Position numbers and translations under genes: made by a program. Positions 27,713 to 36,000 of a stretch of DNA of 64,000 bases are shown here, piece after piece; the stretch's first letter is position 1; every line of letters starts with the position of its first letter. A model generated the notes under the pieces. It did no database searches. It worked only from the letters and a program-made list of their open reading frames with translations, and was not told where the DNA came from. The stretch spans positions 1-64,000 of the forward strand of contig RXJD01000036.1 in the NCBI GenBank assembly GCA_003987775.1, given 5' to 3'. Source of the DNA: Mycobacterium sp. Lineage in GTDB: Bacteria > Actinomycetota > Actinomycetes > Mycobacteriales > Mycobacteriaceae.

Positions 27713-29493
27713 TCATCGTCATCCGCTACCTGCTCGAACTGCTCGACAGGCGTGGGCGCCGAAGACTGCGCACGATGCTGATACTGCAAGGCGCGCAGGG
27801 GATTCTGCAAGGCCTGGGTTTCCTGTTCGTTGTCCCGCTCATCGGCGCACTGGTTCAGAGACCTGCGAATCACGGACAGCTCTGGTTCGCGGTCGCCGCG
27901 ATCGGCGTGACGGTGGCGGTGCATCACGTGCTGCTGGCATGGAGCACATCACTGGGCTATCTGGTCGGCACGGACGCGCTGACCGGATTTCACGCGCGGA
28001 TCGGAGAGCACCTGGCCCGGTTGCCGATCGGATGGTTCGGGGCCGACCGCACCGGGCCCGTCGGACGCCTGGTCGCCAAAGACGCAATCGACGTCGCGGA
28101 CTTCCCGTCCCATCTGCTCCGCCACGTGATCGTCGGTGTGAGCACGCCGCTGACCCTGATCATCGGAAGCTACCTCAGCGACTGGCGTATCGGGCTCGCG
28201 CTGACCGCGGGCGCCGTGTTGTGCGCGCAGTCGGTGCGGATGTTCATGGGCATCGTGCACCGCAACGACGGCGACTACGAACACGATATCGGTGTCACCG
28301 CGTCACGGATCGTCGAGTACGCGCGCATGCAGCCCACGCTGCGGGCATACGGTGTCCTGGGCCGCCGGGAGCTGGGCACACTCGAAGAATCCCTGACAAG
28401 GCAACAACATTCGCAGTCGAAGCTGACCATCCGCGGTGCCTGGGGGCTGATCGGATGCTTCGGCACGCTGCAGCTGGTGTTGACGGCCGTCATCGCCTTG
28501 GCCGTCCTGTTGACGCTGCGCGGCGAGCTTGCGCTGCCCACCATGATCGGTCTGCTCGTCATCACCCTGCGCATGATCGATCCCATCTCTCAGCTGGGCG
28601 ATCTCGCCGGGCACGTCCAGGTGACCGCCGACGCGATCATCCGGGTGCGTGAGCTGCTCGCGGTCCCGGCCCTTCCGGAGCCGGAGACCGAAAGTCCGGC
28701 ACCCGTCGACCACGACGTCGAGATACGCGGTGTGCGTTTCGGTTACCGCGACGGAGAAGCCGTCATTCACGGCGTCGACGCGGTCCTCCCGGCGGGCAGT
28801 CTCACCGCCATCGTGGGCCCGTCCGGGGCGGGCAAGACCACCCTGCTGCGACTGATCGGCAGGTTCTTCGACGTCGACGACGGCAGCATCCTGATCGGCG
28901 GCCACGACGTGCGTCAACTCGGAACCCGCAGGGTTGCAAACGTGACCGCACACGTCTTCGAAGACGTCTACCTCTTCGAGGGGACCATCGCCGACAACCT
29001 CCGGATGGCTGCTCCGGACGCGACGGATACCGCGCTCGACCGCGTGGCGGCCATCTCCCGGTTGGACGAAGTGATCGACCGTCTCCCCGACGGCTGGGAA
29101 ACCCGGGTCGGCGAAGGAGGATCGGCACTGTCGGGGGGAGAGCGGCAGCGGGTCGCCATCGCGCGGGCACTCCTCAAGGACGCCCCCGTCGTGCTTCTGG
29201 ATGAAGCGACCGCGGCGCTGGATGCCGTCAATGAGGCGGCAATCGCCGACGCCATTCGGGAACTGGCTGCTGACCGCACCGTTATTGTTGTCGCACATCG
29301 ACTTTCGACGGTGATGCAAGCCGACCAGATCCTGGTGCTGGAAAATGGACGCATCACCGCGCGCGGCCGCCATGATCAATTGTTGTCCGACGGTGGCACC
29401 TATGCCCGATTCTGGCGGGAGCGCCTGCAAGCCCGCGGCTGGCAACTGCGAGCCGAAAATCAGGTAGCGGCCCTGAACACGTTGAATTTGTAG
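27709..29493 (+). CDS. ABC transporter half-molecule, siderophore-importer (YbtQ/IrtB) type
   Basis: The 594-aa partner of the preceding half-transporter. A membrane domain (about residues 1-300) is followed by an ATPase with VGPSGAGKTT, ALSGGERQR, VVLLDEATA and AHRLST. The usual Q-loop Gln is replaced by Glu (HVFEDVYLFEG), so the two nucleotide sites of the heterodimer are probably unequal. The start is the ATG at 27709, overlapping the previous stop; upstream in-frame codons belong to the first transporter's coding region. The last 34 bp overlap the antisense methyltransferase gene. It likely imports the metal-loaded NRPS product. Confidence 0.85.
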   Translation: MIIVIRYLLELLDRRGRRRLRTMLILQGAQGILQGLGFLFVVPLIGALVQRPANHGQLWFAVAAIGVTVAVHHVLLAWSTSLGYLVGTDALTGFHARIGEHLARLPIGWFGADRTGPVGRLVAKDAIDVADFPSHLLRHVIVGVSTPLTLIIGSYLSDWRIGLALTAGAVLCAQSVRMFMGIVHRNDGDYEHDIGVTASRIVEYARMQPTLRAYGVLGRRELGTLEESLTRQQHSQSKLTIRGAWGLIGCFGTLQLVLTAVIALAVLLTLRGELALPTMIGLLVITLRMIDPISQLGDLAGHVQVTADAIIRVRELLAVPALPEPETESPAPVDHDVEIRGVRFGYRDGEAVIHGVDAVLPAGSLTAIVGPSGAGKTTLLRLIGRFFDVDDGSILIGGHDVRQLGTRRVANVTAHVFEDVYLFEGTIADNLRMAAPDATDTALDRVAAISRLDEVIDRLPDGWETRVGEGGSALSGGERQRVAIARALLKDAPVVLLDEATAALDAVNEAAIADAIRELAADRTVIVVAHRLSTVMQADQILVLENGRITARGRHDQLLSDGGTYARFWRERLQARGWQLRAENQVAALNTLNL

Positions 29494-30278
29494 GTGTCGA
29501 CCATCGACGGCAGCAGCCGCGCCAGCACCGACATCCCGATCCGCCGCTGCATCGGCCAGGATTTGGCGATCTCCGGCTGTGGGGTGGCCAGCGTGCGCGT
29601 GTCGAGCAACTCCAGTCCGCAGGGCTCGACGTCGCGCGGATCGTCGCAGACCCAGCGCAGCCGGGCCTTCACCTTCGCCAGCGACCGGTTGCGGTCCTGC
29701 CCGGCAACCATCCGGGCGCCGGCGGTGTCGAAAGCCAGTAAGGAGCCTGGAAACCGTTGCGCCAGTTGGGTGAGAGCGCGACGCACGTCTTCGTCGCGGA
29801 GATAGATCAGGACCGCTTCGCTCAGAAACAGGTGCGGTCCAGGGGAGGCGGCCACCACGTCCAGCCAGTCGGTGTCCAGCACGGAACCCGCCAGCATCAT
29901 GCACCGCTCGCTGTCGCTGAAGAACCGCCGGCGCAGGGCGATCGTGTCCGGGAGGTCGAGATCGAACCAGTGGATGCGGCCGTTGTCGAGCCGCTCGAAT
30001 CTGGTGTTCAGCCCGGTTCCGATCTCGACGACCGTGCCGCCGGGGTGCTCGTCGATGAATCGAGCCGCCCAGGCGTCGAAGATCGACGATCGATACACCG
30101 AACCGGACAACGATGAACCGCCGAATCCACTGAAGTCGTAGTCGATGGTCTCGACGAGTTCGCGTGCCCGGCGGTCGCCGAGCACGGGCCGTCGTGATGA
30201 GGCGTCACAGGCTCTGGCGTAGAGCGGAATCAGCAATGTTTCTTGGACCTCGCCCAGGTCCGGAACGGTGCTGCTCAT
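29460..30278 (-). CDS. SAM-dependent methyltransferase, LCMT/TcmP type
   Basis: A 272-aa class I methyltransferase of the leucine carboxyl methyltransferase (PF04072) superfamily. It has an N-terminal YRSSIFDAWAARFI segment and the SAM site TVVEIGTGLNTRFERL. Asp residues follow in HWFDLDLPDTI, then GSVLDTDWLD and LFLSEAVLIYL. Relatives in secondary-metabolite clusters O-methylate polyketides or carboxylates. It lies 31 bp downstream of a PE gene on the same strand, forming a PE-methyltransferase operon under control element B, and is tail to tail with the importer operon. Tailoring the metallophore (for example its terminal carboxylate) is a guess. Confidence 0.8.
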   Translation of the reverse strand: MSSTVPDLGEVQETLLIPLYARACDASSRRPVLGDRRARELVETIDYDFSGFGGSSLSGSVYRSSIFDAWAARFIDEHPGGTVVEIGTGLNTRFERLDNGRIHWFDLDLPDTIALRRRFFSDSERCMMLAGSVLDTDWLDVVAASPGPHLFLSEAVLIYLRDEDVRRALTQLAQRFPGSLLAFDTAGARMVAGQDRNRSLAKVKARLRWVCDDPRDVEPCGLELLDTRTLATPQPEIAKSWPMQRRIGMSVLARLLPSMVDTYKFNVFRAAT

Positions 30279-30309
30279 GAGCTCACCTTGCCAGTTGTCC
30301 AGCCAGGCA

Positions 30310-31410
30310 TCAGAGGGTGCCGCCCAAGGCGTGCCCGAGAATGCTGAGCAGACCCGCGGTGGCCCCGATCGGACCCACCGGTATGGGGGGAATGCTCAGG
30401 GCGCCGCCGGCGAAGTCGTCCGGCGGATAGAAGCTGAATTCGAGTCCCAGGGCGTTGAGCATGGAGCCGCCGGTGCCGTAATACAGCGGTCCGCTCGCGC
30501 CGCTCACCACCTGTCCCGGGCTGAACAGGCCGCCGAACGCGTAGCTGAGGCCATCGAGTCGCTCGCCGCCCGCGGACCCGGCAGTGACGAACGGGCCGAA
30601 AATCGGCGCCAATGGATCGAGGTTGAGGGTGGCCCCGTTGCAGAACGCGTCGGCGACGCGGGCGGGTGTGTCGAGCAGATGGCCGAGGGCCGCCGCCGGG
30701 GCTCCGCCGGTGAGGTCGGCGACGATGCTGCCCGCACTGTTCCACAACGCGACGCCCGGGCTGACGAAGGGCCCGATGGCTCCGAGCAGCACCCCGCTGG
30801 CCGGCGACGCGGCGAGATTGGTCAGACCCGTGACGAACGCCGACTCCAGGGTTGACCCGGTCTGGAAGTCCGCCAGGCCGACGAGACCCTCGTAGAGCTG
30901 GACATGCACGTCGTTGACGGGGACGACCTCGGGAGGCGTGACACTTCCGTTGGTCGCCTGAGTGACGCCACCCAGGGTGCGCTGCACGACGGCTGATGCG
31001 ACGTCCTGCGGAGCGCCTATCAGGAACACGGATTGTGCTGCGGTCTGCAGGTTTCCGAGGAACGTCGCAGGATTCGTGGCGAGCTGGCGAAGGCCCGTGG
31101 AGATCCCGGTGGCGAGAACCTGTTGAGCGTTGGCGCTTTCGGCACCCGCGTAGGCCGCCGCGCTCGATTGCAGGTCGCTGACGAATTGAGTGTGGAACGC
31201 CTGCGCTTGCGTGCTGAGAGCCTGGAATTGCCGGCCGAAGTCACCGAACAGTGCGGCAAGCGCGGTCGATACCTCGTCCTGTGCCGCAGCCGCGATCGCA
31301 GTCGTGGGACCCGCGACGGTTGCGGTGGCTTCGGCAAGGGACGAACCGATACTCGCCAAATCCCCGGCGGCACTGTGGACGAACCCCGCTGCCGCGATCA
31401 CGTACGACAT
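30310..31410 (-). CDS. PE protein with conserved C-terminal domain (copy 1)
   Basis: A 366-aa PE protein. The PE domain (about residues 1-95) starts MSYVIAAAGFVHSAAGDLAS and includes IAAAAQDEVSTALAALFGDF. A C-terminal region of about 250 aa ends in YYGTGGSMLNALGLEFSFYP, then PDDFAGGALSIPP. The same C-terminal wording occurs in the PE protein at 31664-32866, so they are paralogs. There is no nucleophile elbow of the PE-PPE hydrolase type. ATG 31410 follows AGGAG. It is cotranscribed with the methyltransferase gene, 31 bp downstream. Location in a metallophore cluster suggests an ESX-dependent role in uptake or export, by analogy with ESX-3 PE5/PPE4 and mycobactin. Confidence 0.85.
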   Translation of the reverse strand: MSYVIAAAGFVHSAAGDLASIGSSLAEATATVAGPTTAIAAAAQDEVSTALAALFGDFGRQFQALSTQAQAFHTQFVSDLQSSAAAYAGAESANAQQVLATGISTGLRQLATNPATFLGNLQTAAQSVFLIGAPQDVASAVVQRTLGGVTQATNGSVTPPEVVPVNDVHVQLYEGLVGLADFQTGSTLESAFVTGLTNLAASPASGVLLGAIGPFVSPGVALWNSAGSIVADLTGGAPAAALGHLLDTPARVADAFCNGATLNLDPLAPIFGPFVTAGSAGGERLDGLSYAFGGLFSPGQVVSGASGPLYYGTGGSMLNALGLEFSFYPPDDFAGGALSIPPIPVGPIGATAGLLSILGHALGGTL

Positions 31411-31472
31411 AGGCCGTGCTCCTGATCTCTCAGAGGTGACGCGCGCCGGTCAGTCGAAGCTCGCGCCTCTCC

Positions 31473-31500
31473 TGCATACGATTCGCATGTAGTAATCTGG
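31473..31500. promoter_or_regulatory. Shared cluster element, copy B
   Basis: TGCATACGATTCGCA (31473-31487) is followed by TGTAGTAATCTGG. It sits 63 bp before the PE start codon. On the minus strand a TTGACA hexamer (31518-31523) begins 31 bp from the core, exactly the spacing seen at copy C. A repressor bound here would cover the expected transcription start of the PE-methyltransferase operon. Confidence 0.6.
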
Positions 31501-31663
31501 TCGCAGGCGTTGCGGCTTGTCAAGCAAAAAGGCTCGCCTCATAGCGCGGTCTTCGGCTAGGTGTCCGCGTCGGTCATGCGTGAGTCGCGATCAAGTCGGT
31601 AGCGCTACATGTCACGGCAAACCCGTTGTGGTGCACATGCTTTGGCGATTCGCCGAAGCCGGA

Positions 31664-32866
31664 TCAGCTGAGCTGGCCGCCCAGGGCCAAGCCGATGACA
31701 TGGATCAGGCCCGCCGTGGCGGCTATCGGGCCTACCCCGATGGCGGGGATCTCGATGCTGCCGCCGGCGAAGTCATCCGGGGGCAGGAAACTGAGATCGA
31801 GACCCAGCGCGTTGAAGAGCGAGCCCCCGACGCCGTAGTACATCGGCCCGCCGGTGCCGTCGACCACTTGCCCCGGGCTGAACAGCCCACCGAAGGCAAG
31901 GCTGAGACCGGTGAGTTCTTCGGCACCGCCCGAACCGCTGCTGACGAACGGGTTGAACAACGGCGCCAGCGGATCCAGGTTGAGTGTGGCGCCGTTGAAG
32001 AAAGCGTCGACGACGTGGGCAGGCAGGCCGAGTACGCCGTTGACCGCCGCGGTCACATTCCCGGCAGTCGCATCAGCGAGGATGCTTCCGATGCTGTTGA
32101 GCAGCGCCACCGGCGGGCTGATAACGGGGCCCACCGCACCGATCATCACACCGCTCAACGGTGATGACGCGAAGTTGAGCACGGTGGAGAGCAGCAGGCC
32201 GTCGGGGCCGGACGGGATGTAACCGTCACCGACCAGGCCCGTGTACACCTCTCCATGCGCGTCGTTGACCAGAACCGGCAAGCCGTCCGGCCCACCCGTC
32301 GCATAGGTGACGCCCCCGAGGGTGTGCCGCAGCACGGAAAGCACTGTTTCGGGTGGCGCGCCCATCAGTGGCACCGACTGCAGCGCGGTGCGCACGTTGC
32401 CGAAAAACGTTGTGGGGCTGCTGATAAGCTGCCCTGCCCCGCTCGAGACGCCGCGGTACAGCGTATTCAGGGCCTGGTGATAGCCGCCCAATGCGCTACG
32501 GGCATTGTGATTCGTGGTGTCGACGACCTGCCGCCACGGTGCGATGGGATCCAGCGCTGCGGCGCCAGCGCCGATCGTGCGCGCGTTGGTGGTTTCGGCG
32601 CTGAGATACGCACCCGCGCTCACGTCGAGCAAGCTGACGAACTGCGCGTGGAAGGTGTGCGCCCGGGCGCTGAGAGTGTGGAATTCGCGACCGAAGTCAT
32701 CAAATAATGACGCGATCGCGACGGACACCTCATCCTGAGCCGCGGCCGCGATGGCGGTGGTGGGACCGGAAATCGACGCCGTGGCATCTGCCAGGGCCGA
32801 ACCGATCCCCGCCAACTGTGCGGCGGCGCCCTGCACCAGTTCGGGTGCAGCGCCCATGAACGACAT
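31664..32866 (-). CDS. PE protein with conserved C-terminal domain (copy 2)
   Basis: A 400-aa PE protein, paralog of the protein at 30310-31410. The PE domain starts MSFMGAAPELVQGAAAQLAG and contains IAAAAQDEVSVAIASLFDDF. The C-terminal part has MYYGVGGSLFNALGLDLSFL and PPDDFAGGSIEIPAIGVG, aligned with the same positions in copy 1. It has an extra stretch of about 30 aa (ALDPIAPWRQVVDTTNHNAR) after the PE domain. It is divergent from the first NRPS gene and shares the control region that carries element C. The function of the C-terminal domain is unknown to me. Confidence 0.85.
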   Translation of the reverse strand: MSFMGAAPELVQGAAAQLAGIGSALADATASISGPTTAIAAAAQDEVSVAIASLFDDFGREFHTLSARAHTFHAQFVSLLDVSAGAYLSAETTNARTIGAGAAALDPIAPWRQVVDTTNHNARSALGGYHQALNTLYRGVSSGAGQLISSPTTFFGNVRTALQSVPLMGAPPETVLSVLRHTLGGVTYATGGPDGLPVLVNDAHGEVYTGLVGDGYIPSGPDGLLLSTVLNFASSPLSGVMIGAVGPVISPPVALLNSIGSILADATAGNVTAAVNGVLGLPAHVVDAFFNGATLNLDPLAPLFNPFVSSGSGGAEELTGLSLAFGGLFSPGQVVDGTGGPMYYGVGGSLFNALGLDLSFLPPDDFAGGSIEIPAIGVGPIAATAGLIHVIGLALGGQLS

Positions 32867-32949
32867 GCGTACCGCCCTCAGCTCTCCAGGATGATGAACC
32901 GAGGCTTCCCGTCGGACGACCCGAAAACTTCACCAGGAAGAACCCGTGT

Positions 32950-32979
32950 TGCACATCGTTTGCAGGTAGTAACTTGCAT
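32950..32979. promoter_or_regulatory. Shared cluster element, copy C (divergent PE/NRPS promoter region)
   Basis: TGCACATCGTTTGCA (32950-32964, 5 of 6 arm pairs) is followed by GGTAGTAACTTG. It lies 84 bp before the PE start and 80 bp before the preferred NRPS start. A minus-strand TTGACA (32995-33000) begins 31 bp from the core, as at copy B. The 15-mer matches 11 of 15 positions of the actinobacterial Zur-type box TGAAAATCATTTTCA as I remember it. No IdeR-type TTAGGTTAGGCTAACC box is visible here. Confidence 0.6.
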
Positions 32980-33043
32980 TGAGAGCCAAGCGTTTGTCAA
33001 GGCGGCCGAGGCGCCGCGTCGGTCAGGATCGGAGGAAGAAGGG

Positions 33044-36000
33044 GTGGTGTTCACGGCGACTGGGACACCGAAACTTTGGTCCCGCGAGTCCGAACCCGTC
33101 CAGGCCAGTGCGCTAACCGATCATCGGCGCGTTCCCGACGTGATCGCCGAATGGGTGAGCGAGCGCCCCGAGGCCGTCGCGCTCCGCATGGTCGACCTGG
33201 CAGGTACGGAAGCCTGGACCTATCGGCGGCTATGGGAACGGGTCTGCCGCATTCGTGACGGCGCCTTCGGAGATCTGCCGGCCGGCTCGCGGGTCGTCAT
33301 GGCCCAGGCCGGTGACGCCGACTATGTGGCCGGGTTCGTTGCGGCCCTGGACGCCGGGCTCATCCCGGTTCCGCTGTTCCTGCCCGCCGCGGATGCGCCG
33401 GACAGATTTCTGCGGCGGGCACAGCACATTCTGCGGGACTGTGCACCCGCGGCTATCTACACGAGCGCCGACCTCGTCGAATCGCTGGACCGGGAGGCGC
33501 TGCTTGACGGGATCGCGCTGCGAACCCCGGACTCGAGCGTTACGGCGGCGCGGCGCACCGCCGCCGCGGGTGAGGTCGCCTTTCTGCAGTACACCTCGGG
33601 TTCCACCGGGGAGCCGAAGGGAATCGTCAACACCCACGAGTCGATGCTGTATCAGCGCGCGATCGGACTGGCCCTGTGGAACCACCCGGACGACATCCGA
33701 ACAGTCAGTTGGCTGCCGCTGTACCACGATCTGGGCATCTTCTGGGGGGTGTTGCTGGCCCTGGCCACCGGAGGGACGGCGACGGTCATCCCACCTTTCG
33801 ATTTCGTCCGTAATCCGCGCATCTGGCTGGAGACTGTCCAGGAGGTGCGCGGAAACTGGATCGCCGGACCGGATTTCGCCTATCGCCTCTGTATCGATGC
33901 CTTCGACGACGTCAGCGCCCAGTCCCTGGACCTTGGTTCGCTGCGCCTGGCCATCAATGGGGCCGAGCCGATTCGGCCCGCAACGCTGCGGGACTTTACG
34001 GAGAAATTCCGACCGGCGGGCCTGCGAGCCGACGTCATCGCGCCGCAGTACGGGCTCGCCGAAGCCGGACTGGCCGTGTCCGGCACCACACGTCCGCGGC
34101 CATGGGTGCAAACCGACTTCGATGCCGAGCAACTCAATCGGGGCCGCGCGGTCGAAATCGATGGCGCGGCGCCGGCGGATCGGCGCACCCACACCCTGGT
34201 CAGTTGCGGTGACAGCACACTGGGCTGGGACGTGCGCATCGTCGATCCCGAGCGGTGCGTTGTCCTGCCCGACGGCCACGTCGGCGAGATCTGGGTAGCC
34301 GGCACGGGCCTTCCGGCAGGATATTGGCGGCGGCCGGCGCAGACCGCGGAAACGTTCGGCGCCAAGACATCCGACGGAGCGGGACCGTACCTGCGCACGG
34401 GCGACGCGGGATTCCGCCTCGGCGGGGAGCTCTACATCTGTGGACGGTACCGCGATCTGATCATCGTCGGGGGCGGCAATTACTTTCCGAATGACATCGA
34501 GCTGACCGTTGAGGAGGCCGGTTGCGGTGTCGAGAGCGGCGGAGCCTGCGCGATTCAGTCGGGGTCATCGGCTGGGGAGTGGTGGTTGGTCGTCGAAACA
34601 GCTTCTCCGGCAGAAGATCTCGATGACCTCAGCCGCATCCTGCGCCGGCGCATTCTGGCTGTGCACCAGACCGCACCGGAGCGCATCATCTGGGTGCGAC
34701 AGCGGGTGCTGCCCAGGACAACATCCGGAAAGATCCGGCGGCGCAAGGCACTCGAGCTGCTCGTGGCGGGCAGATTGGATGTCCTACAACGGGTCGCGGC
34801 GAGGCCTGCGGCCGCGGCAACGGAGTTGGCGTTGCGCGTCGCGGATCTGCTCGGTGTGACGGTGCACGACCTTCGTGGTGATGCCGATCTGGTTGCGTCG
34901 GGCCTGACCTCGGCGATGACGGCACAGGTGGTGGAATGGTCGGCAGCGCGGTCACGACGCCTGAACTTTGCTGACCTTTATGCCGAACCGACACTTGACA
35001 ATTGGCAGCGACTCTACGACACCGCCACGCCGACACGCGCTGCGCGCATCCGCTCCGACGGATCGATGACGGCATTGCAACGCGCGTACTGGATCGGGCG
35101 CGGCGCCGAGCAACCCCTCGGCGGTGTGGGCTGCCAGACCTATTTCGAGCTGAGCGGCGTGGCCATGGATCCGGCTCGACTGGAATCGGCTCTGGACGCG
35201 CTGGCGCGCCGGCACCCGATGTTGCGCAGCACGTTTCCTGATGCGAGCCGGATCCGTATCGCGGCGCAGAACATCCACGCCCCGTTGCGGGTACACGATC
35301 TGTCCGGCGCCACCGGCGCCGACCGCAACCGGCACCTCGGCGAAGTCCGTAACCGTCTGCGCACCCACCGATTCGAGATCGAGACGGGAGACACCTGGCG
35401 GGTCGAGCTCACTTGTCTCGACGATCGGTACGTCCTGCACTTCGCGGTCGACCTCATCATCGCCGACCTGACCAGCATCGGCATCTTCCTGCGCGATCTG
35501 GCCGCGCTGTATCGTGGTGACGAATTACCCAGCATTGCAACCTCTTTCGAGGCGGTGTCCTCGAACTCCCCGTCGTCATGGACCAAGGTCGAGCCCTTGC
35601 CCGAAGGCCCGCAGCTGCCCCGGGCCGACGAGCGGGAGGTTGTTTTCCGGCGGAAGCACCGCGTGCTGAACCACGCCTCGATATCGGCGCTGGACGCGGC
35701 GTGCCGCGCCCACGGCGTGACCCGGGCCGCGGCCTTCCTCGCCGCGTATGCACTGGTATTGCAGCGCTGGAGCACCACGCATGACTTCCTGATCAACGTC
35801 ACGACTTTCGGGCGTCCGCCGGGTCTGGCTGACGTGATCGGTGACTTCACCGAGACCCACCTGTACCGAACCGGCGAGCATCGTGTGACCGGGTTTGCCG
35901 AGCAGGTGCGTCATACGCAACAAGGCCTGCGGGCCGCGCTCGCCTCGCCCGAATCCACCGATCTGCTGGCGGCCCAACTGCAGGCGGGTACCGGGCACAG

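Noticed and set aside
32891-33043. N-terminal extension of NRPS 1 from ATG 32891
   Set aside because: Would place the shared control element inside the coding region and lacks a ribosome site; GTG 33044 has GGAGGAAG at 8 nt.
25655-33043. IdeR (iron) boxes in the cluster promoters
   Set aside because: Looked for TTAGGTTAGGCTAACC-like sequence in the intergenic regions and found none by eye; a different shared element is present instead.
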